Source: Sipunculus nudus (taxonomy: Eukaryota > Annelida > Sipuncula > Golfingiida > Sipunculidae). Taken from it: DNA of 64,000 bases. Under the pieces are notes generated by a model. That model was not told the origin of the DNA and ran no database searches. It saw only the letters and a program-made list of their open reading frames with translations. Shown here piece by piece: positions 47,401-61,300 of the stretch. The translations under genes and the position numbers were made by a program. The stretch covers positions 73,260,643 through 73,324,642 of the forward strand of contig CM049307.1 of NCBI GenBank assembly GCA_026874595.1, given 5' to 3'. Every line of letters begins with the position of its first letter. Within the stretch, counting starts at the first letter, position 1.

Positions 47401-48890
47401 AACATCTAATGGTCTCAGAAGTGTTAACACTGATCACAATTTACTAACCAAGCGCAGCTATATCTTATATCCCGATTGTATTTCAAGGAAATATTATTTA
47501 GGTGCGAAAACCGAAAAAGGAGTTTACAGCGCAGACACTATTATTTAGGCATACAAATTCTTTATTTATCTGTTGTGTCTGAAGTGGGTTATAATCTGTC
47601 AGTTTGTTTATTGTTTCCTCAGTTGTTTATGTAAATAAGCTTTAGTTGTAAGAAAAGGAAGGACGGCTGAGGCGAGGTACAATTCACACAGGTTGTATCA
47701 AACAAGCCATGGAAACTCGAGTAAGCGGGCTTCTGGTAATATTTGGTCCAGTTAGAGTTTGTTTTGAGCCATGAAACTAGTTATTCTAAACACTTTACCG
47801 TAATTGCTATCGATACTATATTAACGGCATCACTGAAGATAGTAATGTAAAAGGCTGAAAAGTAAGGAATTAATTAAAACAATCATGCGAGGGAACTAAC
47901 CAAAATAAATCCCATCTCCATGGCCAACGACGTTTCTTGCTAACTGCTACGACAAAGCTGTCAATCCTGCAAGGAAGTCATGTTATACATTCTTGTCGTA
48001 ATTCACTAATTTAATCAAGGAGATTCAATAGTGTTCGGAGTTAAAGTGGTATGTTTTTCAAACATGGTAGGTCTCGTGAGAAAGTAAACAAAACTGTTCC
48101 TCAAGTTCCTCAATTCGGTTTCCTCAAGGTTGAGTAAACGTCTTACTCTATAGTTGCCTGTTTCGGGCCATATAGGATCTTTCGTCTATGTATCACTAAT
48201 GAAGAAATGGCTATTTATTAGGTGAGACGATTGCAGTTTAACCAGATGCATTTTTGAAAGGTTGCATTAATAAAAACGCTAAATATCTCTAAATGCTTTG
48301 CCTGTAAATGACAAAAGATAGGACGCAAGTGTTAATCGTATGTGTGTCCACAGCACAATTCACGCAGTTCTGATCGAAATATCACAACATTTTCAGGGCC
48401 TTTTGGGAAAGGGCCAATGAAGAACCGATGAGATACACTTCTTTTAAAGAATGTGGATGCATTTTAAGCCAAACTTTTCATCCATAACCTTCCATCTTCC
48501 ACAGTTTGCTCACCTGTCAGTGGTGGAAGAAAATTATGGATTTTAGGATTAAAGGTCATGGTCACATAGGCCATCTGTCCACATATTTGTTTCCAAATGA
48601 CAGCTCAAGTTTGGAATGACAAATGGATATCAAACTTATCTGATTTACAAATTGAAAATGTTGAATATTTCTTAACGCCCTCTTATTTAAATAAACAAAA
48701 TTCAAATTTATTTGTAACTGCGTTTAGTTTTGATGATTATATCGCAGCCGCTTCATGATTTGAAGCATTTGCTTTTAAATGTCCATTTAAAACCACGCCC
48801 TGGTAAAAGGAGGCCCAAATACAGCTGGCGGCTAAATTAATATTGGTGCTCATGCGTTTTAACCAGAGGTTACTCATTATTATTTTTTCA
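47401..48890. other. Sequence upstream of the BTB exon
   Basis: No gene or promoter element is recognisable. It ends in a polypyrimidine tract and AG (48,878-48,890), the acceptor of the BTB exon, so most of this is presumably intron with the 5' untranslated exon(s) further upstream. Confidence 0.4.
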
Positions 48891-50450
48891 GACTTGATCC
48901 TGGTCAGTGCTTTGAATCAATCAGATGTCTTCTGGACCTGAAAGAAACCCTAATGGCAACAATAAAACTGGAGGGGGGCCAAAGCAGCACAAATCCCCGG
49001 CCCCTGGAGTATTACCGCCTGATTTTCTCGCCCCTGACCACAGCCGAGCAAAACAACCACCAACTCCAACCAAAACCAAATTTACAACTCCAGACCAAAG
49101 ACCGAGGGAACCTTCACCGACGTCAGTTAACGATATACCCTCACGGAAGTCAAGCATTTCAAGCGAACAGTCAGATTCACCAATCAGGCAAGGTCAACCT
49201 GAACTCTCCATCTTTGCTTCATCTGCGGCCGGGAGTTACAGTGACGTGGATTCTATCTCCGATGGAGCAAGTCTTGGTCCTCTGGACTTGGAAATAGATG
49301 ATGTGACAGAGGATGACAAAAGCTCCACCTATTCCTTTGACAAACGCCTACATTATGGTATTCTGATCGCAAATATGAATTTGATGTGCATGCGTCATGA
49401 GCTGGTGGACGTTCACATACACTCAAGTGATCTTAAAGTTCTGTCTGCTCACAAAGTACTGATCGCAGCACAGAGCAGTCTATTTGCTGATTTATTCCGT
49501 TCTTTTTCCAATGCTAATCTGTATCTTCAAAACACACCCCGCGTAGTTCTGGAAGCCCTCCATACGTACCTGTACAAACCTGGCAAAGCACTCAACCATA
49601 AGAACTGGGATGCCATTTTGGATTTTGCCTCTTCATTTGGGATAGGAAACATGGTGAACGGAGTTGGTGACGCTGTGGATACCATGACAATGGTGCAATC
49701 AATGTATGAGGCGTGTTCCTTGACCTTGACAGCCCTCCAGGCTCGAGCTGCAACTGGAGATATTGTTGGAATAGTCCAAGCGCACGCATGTGTGGTCGCA
49801 GCTGCGTCACCGAAGATCCTGGCGCTACTCTACGCGGGGCCGTGTGTCGTCTCGGATCACGTGGCTTTAGACATGAGCAGCCGAACCGTCCTCTGCAGCC
49901 TTGTCGATTTCATATACTCCGGAAGTCTGGTTGTGGCAGACGACACCGCCCAAGAGCTACTACAGGTGGCTTCTCGCTATGAGATACCGTCTGTCGCAAG
50001 AGCCTGCATTCATTTTATCACTCAAAAAATGAAACCAACAAATGTCGTAGGTATCATCCACCTTGCCCAACATTTGGTAGACGAATCTGAAAGCGACTGG
50101 TCGGAGCTCTATGAGAATCTCTTAGCTGAAGGGGAGGATTTTTTGGCTAGTAATCTCCAGGAAGTGCTTGAAGAAAGTGATGAATTTTTGAGTCTCTCAG
50201 AGGAGCAACTTCTCCGTTGTTTAACTTCCAGGCAGGAAGTCCCGGTTTGTTTGTTGGTTGATAAACTGATAGAGTGGCGACGTCACAGACCCGATGAACG
50301 ACTCAGTGCTGCGCAACTTGCTCACACCATTGTCACGCTCACGTGGTCCAGGAGCCGAGATCTCATGCGTGATACCTTCAACAGGTATTTTAACGATGGT
50401 CCCGCCGATTTAGTGGACGAACTGCTCGACAACATTGCAGTCTTGAGTAC
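48891..50450 (+). CDS. Double BTB/POZ plus BACK domain protein, large coding exon
   Basis: The exon begins after TTATTTTTTCAG at 48,890. ATG at 48,925 is the first in frame; TGA at 48,913 closes the frame upstream. Residues 1-140 are disordered (Pro/Ser/Lys-rich, then acidic). About 143-250 and 255-365 fit two BTB/POZ folds: VDVHIHS...LSAHKVLIAAQSSLF, and AHACVVAAASPKILALL...VDFIYSGSLVV...ASRYEIPSVARAC. About 366-455 fits BACK: NVVGIIHLAQHL...NLQEVLEESDEFLSLSEEQLL. BTB-BACK proteins usually act as cullin-3 substrate adaptors, often with C-terminal Kelch repeats; none are seen here. The frame reads on to TAA at 50,452-50,454, but this lies within AC|GTAAGT, a consensus donor at 50,451. Either the 509-residue form is complete, or splicing extends it. 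Confidence 0.9.
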
Positions 50451-50635
50451 GTAAGTAGCTATGACAGCCAAAAGGACTGTTAAATGCACAATAAGAGTCC
50501 GTCCATAGATATGTTAAAATAAGATAGCTCTCACAGAGTGCATACCCTCGCCAGTGGCAAGCAGACCATGTATCTGTGTTTGAGTATATGGTGTTCAGTG
50601 GTTGATCTGGGGTGTAGGCCTTCGCGTGTTTGTAT

Positions 50636-50641
50636 AATAAA
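50636..50641 (+). terminator. Possible polyadenylation signal AATAAA
   Basis: AATAAA lies 182 bp after the TAA at 50,454. It would serve a transcript that does not use the GTAAGT donor at 50,451. Confidence 0.35.
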
Positions 50642-50777
50642 GTCTGGCCTTTGCATTAATTTCTCGAGAGTTCAAAGATATCATTGCTTCCATTGTTGAT
50701 ACCTATTTCAGGGATTGTTGTAGTCCTTACCACCAAAGACAATTCTACATGGCAATATGTAATTGACAATATGATTT

Positions 50778-50936
50778 CAGTCGAACCTCCCCTTACGGAT
50801 ATCTCTTACTAAGGGCGCCTATTTACGGCCACTTATGGGTAGTCCATTGAAAGTAGGTCCCGAAACTCCCTACTAAGTACCAATTCGGGCAATAAGTCCG
50901 GTCCCGCCAGTGTCCGTAATTTGGAGGTTCTACTAT
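50778..50936. mobile_element. ~158-bp Tigger/pogo-type MITE
   Basis: The left end CAGTCGAACCTCC and the reverse complement of the right end, TAGTAGAACCTCC, match except at the first and fifth bases. The interior ends carry TTACGGA and TCCGTAA in inverted arrangement. The flank at the right is TATAT, so a TA target is possible but ambiguous. No coding capacity. Confidence 0.65.
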
Positions 50937-53900
50937 ATATCAGTGTTAAAACTCAAAATCTAGCCCGAACAGGCCGGCAAAAGATCTAGCCTGCACAGGC
51001 TACCAATGAAAGTCTATAAACGTTGATCTTATGCAAGTTAAGAATTACATAAGAGGGCAATTTTAGAATGTAAGATTTGACGTTTAAGGATATTTCTAAT
51101 GATTTGTTCACACCTATTTATTCCAGGCATGGATAACCCGTTTGGTACCACCTATGAATTCTCATACATATTACTAATGGACTGGGAACACTTGATAATA
51201 TGGTTTACTTAGCAATCCAGGTTATTAATGTTATTTGAAAGTCATGTTCATATTTGGCAGAATCAGCAATGATTTTGTTGTGTTGTTCTTCTTCGTTAAA
51301 ATTAATGTAATTTTCACCTTTAAATTTTCTCAAATTTAAACAATGAACAGAAACGATATGGGGTTGCTTTTGTCTGTTAAAAAAACTGCACGTTAACATT
51401 TGTTGTTGTGTCCCTGTTAATCACTTGCGTTTTAATGCACCAGAATAGGAAAGACCCCAGCTCAACATAAAAATGACATGTGATAGCCATCTACTGTGAG
51501 TACGACACGTGATAACTGATAATGTGGTTTCCGACATATAGGTCAAAATGACATGTGATAGCCATCCACTGTGAGTACACCACGTGATAACTGATGTGGT
51601 TTCCGACATATAGGTCAAAATGATCTTAGTCATGTGAGACAAAAACGTGTTTAACTTAAACAGGAAACAATTTCTTAGTTGAGAATTCATGACTTCATGC
51701 CCTTGTCTTGCTCACACAAATTTTAATAAGATTTTTTGTTGTTACCTTCATGCATTTTGTCACGATTGGATAGAAAATTTTAAATATGAAAGATGCCGTT
51801 AGCGGTGTACTTTTTATCTAACTGCTTTTGAAGGTCTGTATATTATTGCCAGTTGTTGTGTGAACACGTACATTTAACAAGAAAACACATTCATGTTTGT
51901 AATGCTGACAACCGTGGTAATCATGGTTTGTAAGAGCATATCTAACGAATGTGACATTCAGTCCGGTCTTCCTTGTTGTTTGATAAACAAATGAGTAAAT
52001 ATATGTGGAGTTGGTGAAATTTTCTGCTTTGATTGACATTTAATTGTTATTTATTCATCTGATTCGTTAACATGATTTACATGTAATCTGCAGGAACAGT
52101 TTCGCTATAACACACGATGGACAAATCACTGTTATATATAAAATGTTAATAAAATGCTATACCTATACTTGTCTCGTCCCAACGCTTTATTCCGATTCGC
52201 TCGGCTCCTCAGTTGTGGATTCCGTAACAGTATATCATTGTGGTGTAATACTTATTTCCTCAAACAAATATTTTCTTCAAATATTTTAAAATGTCGTTTC
52301 ACATATTGTTTCAAGCAAAATAACGGCTTAACAAAATTCTATAAATGATTCTCGTAAAAAGATCATATATTATTAAATATTTAAAAAAAAGGATGTTTCA
52401 AGGTCGCAGAACTTGAAGGCAAAATAGTGAGAAAACTAAATTTTAGACCAACTTGTAAAAAGAAATAAATGTAAAAAAAATGTATTTAAAACAATATATT
52501 CTTTTTTAAGGGGAAAAAATGAAAAGAATGCCACTTGTTGATGCTAATAAAGAAAAAAAAAACGGATAATGAAACGTGCAATATGTTTCCCGAAATCCCC
52601 CAAAACAGAAGCCTTCCCTGTGGATTACACCCACTGTAATACAAGGGTCGCCACTAGCTTGTTCTGCTTTGACGGTACATCTGAGGTGAATTTACAGCTT
52701 ACATTTAAGAACTCTATATTTTTTTGCTGAGTAATGTTAACCATAGACACAGCATAATTTAGTACACTGTAGAGAATATAGAAATTCCAGCCGTTTATGT
52801 GGACAGACCTTTTAGTAATAATATGCTATTTATACAGGACGATGAATTAATAGTATAAAACGTTAATAATACTAAAAATTCAAGTGTCAACCCCAGAAAA
52901 TTCTAAAATTTAAATGACCCCATTAATACGAGACTGTCAAAGAATTCACAAAGATACCGGGCAGCTAGAAGATGGTGACCGTGTGGGTCTTGTACTTCAT
53001 GTTTCGTAAAACTCAAAGGTATTAAAGCCAAATGTTCAGATTCATTACATTAGTATTCTCACTAAATTAAAAACAATGTTCATACCCGCTATGTAACAAA
53101 ATGATAAAATAAGATGCCCTGATGATCGGTCAAAGGTGTACTAATTCTGTCGTTAATATACTTTTCTGACGTCATTTTTGCATATTTAACTGCATGAAAC
53201 CGAAAATTTCATATATTTTTAATTGGTACATCATGATTAAAACATTCAAATCGTGTCATACTGGAGCAATATTAACCGTTTCTGGGTATACTGCTTTTTA
53301 GGCTGCAAGGGATGTAACAATACGATCCTGGAAATATCAATATACTGTGTACTGTGGCTGGCTTTATGTTCGCGAGGGTTGAAATTTCGCGATATACCAG
53401 AAAAGGATTTTTTGTTGTTGCTGCGAAATTGAAACCTTTTGAATAAGACACTCAATCTACATCTATAGATGAAATTTTATTTATATTCTATCCTAACTGG
53501 CATGTATTTTGTACGACAGGTATAAATGTCTATATATGTCAAACGTCGAAAAGTCAAAGACGGATTTCATAAATATTAAGATATGTTTTGTGTTCGTCGT
53601 AAATCGAATATATGATATTATGAAAAATATCAAAAAAGTTTTAAGTCTCTAATGATAAACAAAGATTTTCACGAGTAAGAAGTTCACTTGAGTTATTTAT
53701 TCTAAGTCAAATTGTTAAGATTTTGCGCGCAAATTAATTAATATGATAATTGATATACTCTGTGTAGGATTATTTGGCGAGATCTCGGAAATTTAACCAT
53801 CCCGAAACACTTTAAACCATTAATCGCTAAAAAGTTAAATCGCTCGAATATGCAGCCAACTACAGCAATTGGTCCTCAAGTGTAAAAGATAATGGTCATG

Positions 53901-54360
53901 GCTGTTTTAGCTATCGAGAGGTAAATACATGTCACACCTCATTTTAAAAATATGCATCTTTGTCAAGAAAAAAAACATTGAATAAAATAAGGAACAATTC
54001 CCTTTGATTTCAGAAGTTTATTTTGGCTTATTGTTATACACTCTCTGGTGCCATTTTACCAAAGATGTCTAGTTATTTAGACATCCCAGGGATTGTTTAT
54101 AAAAGGAGCTGCTAATATACTGCAACTTGTTAATTCTTCTCTCATGTACAAACTTAGAGGATTTATTATCTGCTTCTCCCAATTTTAAGAGTTTCTCTTA
54201 CATAAATGTGCTTGGCCCAATAATAGTGCAGCCTGTAATGATGCATAAGCAAGGGTATAAAATAAAGCATATATTATATTACGCTTATATTAAGCCCCAC
54301 TTACACATTTTATCTAACATTAGACAAGACCTCTCTCTCTCTCTCTCCTTCTTTCCAAAT
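50937..54360. other. Intergenic or intronic, with one ~75-bp tandem duplication
   Basis: Two near-identical copies of about 75 bp (51,471-51,548 and 51,549-51,622) share ACATGTGATAGCCATC and CACGTGATAACTGAT. Otherwise the sequence is AT-rich with no gene recognised. If the BTB transcript continues past 50,450, further exons could lie here, but none could be identified by eye. Confidence 0.4.
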
Positions 54361-54371
54361 ATATATATATA

Positions 54372-54422
<51 letters not shown>

Positions 54423-54471
54423 TATATATACACACACATATATATATGTATATATATATATATATATATAT
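54361..54471. repeat. Interrupted (TA)n microsatellite
   Basis: TA-rich tract of about 110 bp with short CACA interruptions near 54,430. A (CT)n run precedes it at about 54,332-54,347. Confidence 0.9.
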
Positions 54472-57400
54472 CAGCAACGACTGTAATGATAAATATACAC
54501 TGAATATAAATCGAATTATGAGACTTCTGAAAATTATAAATTTTATAAAAATAAGTAATATACTGTATCATTTTATAAATAAATAATAACACAGAACTTT
54601 CCATGATAACAAGCAAGATGAGATTAAGTTTGTGAATAATGAAAGACTTCTCACTGTACTTCAGATAGAGTATAACATCATTTATAAATTGTTAAAATCT
54701 TTTACACCCTCAGAATTTCACATATGAAGTATTACATTTCAATAATTCTATCACAGTCCAAGTGAGTACATGTGTTACTCAGTAAAAGTTTTTGTAAACA
54801 TTACATAATGTGATAATGAAAAAACACATAAATGTCCATCTAAACTGCGTAGAAAAAGCTAAAATGGACAATATTACAGGTGATGAACAGTCAACTTTGA
54901 CAAATGTCTTTAAAATATCCTATAATGTATATGTGCATATAAATGATATGCAAAAAATACATAATGCAAATACCTATTATCAAGATATAAACAACACAGT
55001 ACCCTGATAGCTGGTAGTATTTGCAAACATGGAATGACAATGAACAGATGAAGGCGAAATATGGTCACTGAATCTAAATTCAGGTCTAATTTTCTTGATT
55101 ATTGTATCTCAATCATTATTTTTTAAAGTTTCATTTGTGCAGTCTCATTTTTTAAAATGTATCATAAAAGTGCATCACAGACATGGCTACACAGTCATTG
55201 CAAAATGTAATTAATGTACATTGACATTTATTCTGAGATTTTTTGGGGGGCAATTTCTTTGTAATTTAAGATATAAGTAGAAGTGTTGTACATATTAAGA
55301 CAACTACAGCACTGGCAATGATGTAAAGTGTTATTTTTACATTAAGGACAAGACCAATAAAAAACCTATTTTAAACTTAAACATGTAAAAACTTAAAATG
55401 AATAAAACTCCTATGCAATATGCACACATCCCTTTGCATTGTATGATACATGTAAAGGATATGGACTCAATGGTACTATTGTCACGCGGGATCTTGATAG
55501 AACAATCTTGTACAGTTTCACCACCTTTATTCACAATTTACTGATTCCAGTTACAACAAATATGGCATACATCAAACATTGTAATGGCTGGCTGGCTGGT
55601 GCTGGACTCTCCGTGTCCCCTGCCTGACTGCCCATTAACAGTCCTGCTGGCCTTATGTAATAACTGCTAGCAGGGAGCTCATTGGTCAGTTTACAACTGA
55701 CCCACGCTATCTCGATAGGGCTAAATGAACTAAGATTAGGAATTCTGTGTTTTATATCATATACAAATATACTCATAATTTAAAAGTTACTGCATAGATT
55801 TCTCTGAATTTTACACTGATTAAAGATAGATGTTATTTGAATATGTGTGCTCAAAATCAGTACATAGTATTTAGTATTTATATAATAAATGGCAATGATA
55901 CTGCAATCCAAATTTATAGACATTTCTATAATTCCACTAAAATAACAATTATCTTCATAGTAACAAAAGGAATGATTTAGAAAATCTGGATTCTGTTAAA
56001 ACTAATAGCAAGGTACATATGAACTGAATATCATTATATATAAAGGCATATGTGCTGAGCTAAGAGCACATACATCAGTTTGACAAAACACAGTTGGAGA
56101 CCCTTAATCAGCCATGTGTAGATACAGGCTGGTTTGCTCACCAGCCTATATCATGCTGTGACCACATGCCTTGCATATGGCTTGAGTTCACAGCATCACT
56201 GTTAATAGTTAGAAAACTAATGAAGTATGAGAATTAGCCCTTAGTATTCACAATAAGGATCACAATTTAAAATATAAATATGTATAAACAGAAGCTCTAC
56301 CATAATACATTCTTAGCACTGGGTATATAACAACTGTCGAACAAGCAAAAACTAAAAGCATCATGTCTGGATGATGAAGACCCCTGCTTTATTGGAATGT
56401 GAAGAATGGATACATTTACTTCTGAAAGATTCTTAAGTTTGCCAAAATTAAGGGAAAGCATGAAAAATAAAAGAAATGTTTTCAAGTGAGCAGACCCATA
56501 AGGCACTCCTAACTTATAATAACTACTATACCTGGACTGAATCAACAGCTGCTTGTAATATTTGTAATATATACATATACATATACATATCCTGAGTGTG
56601 AATGAGGAAATCCATAATTATATCCACCCTGTTAATAAAAAGAGGATTTGAGGTATTTCATATTTAATGATCGGGGAATGTTTTCATAATTAGTTCAGCA
56701 CACAGATTAGAGTCACCTGTTATTTTCTGTTATTACAAATTTGTTGTGACCACAAGCCATGTGCTACATGACATATCTAAGCATTACAATAATACATATG
56801 ATACCATAATTTTATCTATGACATAAATATATAAGTAGAAACAGCACACATTTTGAAAATATTTGGTTGAAAGGTTATAAACTTGTGTACCAGGTTTTTA
56901 TCACACTTTCAAAGTTCTTACTTTCACAGTTCTGAAAACAGGATGACAAGTTTATTAAATTCCTTTGAATAGACTTTTTCCACTACACTAGTGACCTCTG
57001 TTTACAATGACTATGAGTTTAGATCCATTATGTTGACGGAAAATTGTTTATGTAATTATGGGAAAGATAAAAATAAAGTAAAAACTCTAATCCTTAAGTG
57101 TGAGACCAATGTTGCTGTCTTTGGCATGTGTCTTTGTTTTAAGAAACAAAACCCAGAATGCTGACTCACAGGACCTGAACACAACAGACAACTGCTTGTG
57201 GAAAAGGTCTCATGTAGGTGGAACCAGTATAATGACCTAGCATCTATCTAAATGGGGAAGAACATGTCCAAGATTTGGATGAAAATTCTTTCTGGAATAA
57301 GTCAGAATGCTTTTATATTCAAAATTTACCACGGTTTAGTCTATTTGGTTAACATTTCTGTGAGCGTTCTGAAAGACTGAAAAGACCATTTCTTAAAATA

Positions 57401-58060
57401 AAAATTTGCATGCTGACAGACATCTTTGTGAACATGATAAACAATGTTATTACCTCCTGATGCAAAATGCCTGTGAACATATATTTGAACACCGGAGACA
57501 GTTATAATAACAAAATAAGGTGTTTGTAAAATCTTTCAGGTTTAAAAGTGACCACCAAAAGGGCCAATACATATCTATTTTTTCCAACAAGAACAAAACT
57601 TCCTGAAATGCATACATGCAGCTAGTGGTGAGGAAGCTATATATCTATTTTTCTAAACAGTCTGCTTGATATTCTTCTCAACTTATAATGCATCAATCCC
57701 ATTCTCTTGTTTTAAATTAGACAAATTATAGCTGTGTAACTGAATTGAACATAAACAAAACTGTGTGTAGAAGACAAGCAGCTAACAGACTAACACACAG
57801 GCAGAAAATGGACGGAGTTCTATCACTGAGACAGCTCTCTGGTAAGATGAAAACCTCAAATAAACTTCACTGAGGTGATACACCCTGAAAATAAACAAAC
57901 TATAACAAAGTCTATTTTTCTGACATTTCATACAATATGAAATTCAGTGCTATCTGTTGGTTTACAATTAATATACAATCCAATGTGAATAATCAGTTAA
58001 TAAAGACCAAGTAAAAGATTCACTTTTGCGAAAACTGGAGATTTTTCTTCTGTCAGCTGA
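54472..58060. other. AT-rich region downstream of the helical-repeat gene
   Basis: No coding region is recognised. The part next to 58,061 is 3' UTR of the minus-strand gene. The nearest AATAAA on that strand is at 56,951-56,956 (TTTATT on the plus strand), which would give a 3' UTR of about 1.1 kb; this is not proven. Confidence 0.35.
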
Positions 58061-58342
58061 TCATGACTCTTGTTCCTGAAGAGCCTTTCTCACCTCTACA
58101 CATAGTTCTCGAATGTCCTTGACCTTTTGAACGACATCTTCTTCTTGTCCCCAGCGAGCCTCTACGTCAGTGACAGTGTCCTCTGCCAGATCCACCTTAC
58201 CCTGTTTCAGCGCCATCTGGATCAAGTTCATCTTCAGCATCTTGTTGTCAGGGGCAACCTTGCATGCCCGATTCAAGTACTGAAGAGCCAAGTCCATCTC
58301 ATTGCGACTGTTATGAGCCACACACAGATTTCTTAACAATTC
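58061..58342 (-). CDS. Helical-repeat gene, terminal exon
   Basis: Acceptor TTGCTTGCAG, phase 0 entry. It encodes ELLRNLCVAHNSRNEM to ALQEQES and stops with TGA at 58,061-58,063. Confidence 0.85.
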   Translation of the reverse strand, partial: ELLRNLCVAHNSRNEMDLALQYLNRACKVAPDNKMLKMNLIQMALKQGKVDLAEDTVTDVEARWGQEEDVVQKVKDIRELCVEVRKALQEQES

Positions 58343-61300
58343 CTGCAAGCAACAGATACAATTACCAACTGGATGTACTAATGTTTTATAATAGAATGCT
58401 TCATTGCAGCTGTTATCACAGTAAATATAGTATGGTATATGCCCCAAAGCCTCCTCAAATCTATTCCTTGCTGGCCTGTTCTATGAGTGTTTCACCAAAA
58501 TTTATACATGTGTACTTGTCACTTTTTTGTTTGTTGCCGCCACCAGGAGGGTATGCGTGTGTGTTTTGTGTGTTAGTGTTTGTGTGTTTTGTGTGTTAGT
58601 GTTTGTGTGTTTTGTGTGTTAGTGTTTGTGTGTTTTGTGTGTTAGTGTTTGTTTGTTTTGTGTGTTAGTGTTTGTGTGTTTTGTGTGTTAGTGTTTGTGT
58701 GTTTTGTGTGTTAGTGTTTGTTTGTTTTGTGTGTTAGTGTTTGTGTGTTTTGTGTGTTTTGTGTGTTAGTGTTTGTGTGTTTTGTGTGTTAGTGTTTGTT
58801 TGTTTTGTGTGTTAGTGTTTGTGTGTTTTGTGTGTTAGTGTTTGTGTGTTTTGTGTGTTAGTGTTAGTGTGTTTTGTGTGTTAGTGTTTGTGCGTTTTGT
58901 GTGTTAGTGTTTGTTTGTTTTGTGTGTTAGTGTTTGTGTGTTTTGTGTGTTAGTGTTTGTGTGTTTTGTGTGTTAGTGTTTGTATGTTTTCATTCAAAAC
59001 ATAACTTGCACAATCATGAAAGGAATCTTGTGAAGTTTCAGGGCATTTTGGGTGTGGGCCAATGGAGAATCAATCAGATTTTGCTGTGGGTCTGGCTCAT
59101 GATGCGGATCTGGGAAGAACTTCCAGGAAATTCACGAATGTGCAGTCACATAATTGAACACAGGGATATGGTCCTAACAAAAAGGAATGCATTACTTGTT
59201 TTTCTTTTTACTTTTCTTGGAGGAATTTGTTTGTTTAATTTTACATAAAATTCCACATTGAAGTGAAAACCTAATATGATAACAGGTTTTACTATATAAA
59301 TCCTAAGCTTGTGTTTTATTTCTTTCATGACTCTCTTAAACAAAACATCAAGTTAAATGTCTACATGCCTGAGGGCACATCTCACTTTTGGCGGGATATG
59401 TATTTTAGGGGTTAACTTGATGTCATCTTATCAACAGGTGTCCAGCACGCTTCCTTTACACATGATAATTTGACCTGAGCAGCCAAAAGTAGGGATAAGA
59501 TGTTATATCTTCAAAAAGTCTGACAGTTTTCTTGGATAATGAATTAACTCATATTAAGTATTCTGGAAGATAAGTATTTTGTTCCTTTCTAGTAGCCATG
59601 AATACATGAATAAGTTTGCTAATATGAGAGAACACACTTTTTGCCTCAATACTGTGGAAGACAGTTGCTAATCTTAATATTAGGCTATGAGTGATGAATA
59701 ATCAAACTTGAATACATGTGAGATCACAAACCAAAGTGTAAATCCATCTCTATGGTAACTGGTGGACTGCTGTGTGGCGTAAAATTTGGCTATGGTTCAG
59801 TAAACCATGCCTAACATGCTTGTGTTCATGTTGACAGAAATTCAACAAACACGCAGGGGGAATTTTCCAATATGCAGAAGTTTAAATAGCATTTATGTCT
59901 CACATGTTAGGTGTTGTTAGAAAGTACACAGACATATCTAATGATTGGTCTGGTTTATTTTAAGTGACAGTGTACCTGAAGATTGTGAGGCATCATCAAA
60001 AATGATGAAATGTGAAAATACTTGCATCCTCATAGAGCCGTATAGTGCAGCCTTCCATACAAGATGTCGAGGCACTCTGACGCAGGTCGGAGATTCCATA
60101 TTGTCATAGCACAGAAATGGGGCTACACTTGTAGATATTTGTATCATTTCCATTGTAAGTTGATGTTTCATAATGAACTTTTTGACTGAAGAAATATTCT
60201 AAAAGAAACACTTGACAAGGAATGGTTGAACATGTACAAAACAAAGTCACTCACTTCTCTCTCTGGGAGGTACTGTAGACCTTTCTCCATGACTTTTATC
60301 GCTCCCTCTATGTACCCAGCTTTCTCCAGTGTACCAGACGTCTCAAGGAAAAGCTCGGGTTGAGGCTCCACATGCTCAAGGTGTCGAGAAATCAGGTCAA
60401 GAACACCTTCAATGTCACCCTGTGCTACCAGATCTTGCAGTTTACATGTCACTAAAGTATAACTCTGAGGAAAGCTGGAAAACAATTTATAAATGAAATA
60501 ATATGAACAGTCCAGTATGCAGAAAAGTATAATGTTTCACATATCCTAATGTCCTTGAACCTTTCATAAAACAAGTCTGAAAATGCCAATCCCACTGCAA
60601 GTCCTGTTCATTTTCACAATATTTTGTGTTAAGTTAATAATATATTGGGGGGGGGGGGGAGGGCCCTAAAACAATCCAAACACATTCAACAAGGATATCA
60701 GTTGGCAAGTCAGATGAACCAGATTTTTTTACGGACCAAGACTTTGATTCAAGTATCCTGGACTCAGACTTAATTGAGCTCAGACTCGGAAGCCAGTCCA
60801 TCTCGAGTCCAGCAAAAGGAAAGCTCTGTCGCATACAGTAAAGACATTTATATACATGTGTGAACTACTAATTTATAAGACTGTATGGACAAAAAGAAAG
60901 TATTTCCAAGCTTTAGGTCTGAATCACAAGCTAAACAGTTTTAAACCTAAAAACATGTGTAAACGAATATAAAACCCATAATAAGGATCTAAAGGTTAAC
61001 TTAAGGTATGTTTTTGTATAAAACAAGTGACCCAGGGGTCATGACGCTCAGCTGACTAGGAAGACATTCACAAAAGGAATTTAATCATCTGAATGCAAAA
61101 TTTTGTAGGTGGTATCCCCATTCAACTGAAGCATAGCTCAGAGGATACAGGTAACAGTGACCTATTTACAGATTTCCAAGGAGATTTTCCATGGACCTCC
61201 ATGTCAATTAAGAAGATTCCAGGTGCAATGGTTACAATTTTTGCCCTTTTAAGGATGATCACATCTTTGAAGGTCTCAAGACAAAAATGCGTAAAAATTA

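Noticed and set aside
54055-54090. GGTGCCATTTTACCAAAGATGTCTAGTT considered in part as a fourth Helitron 3' end (CTAGT present)
   Set aside because: The required GC-rich stem is missing and no related sequence was seen upstream.
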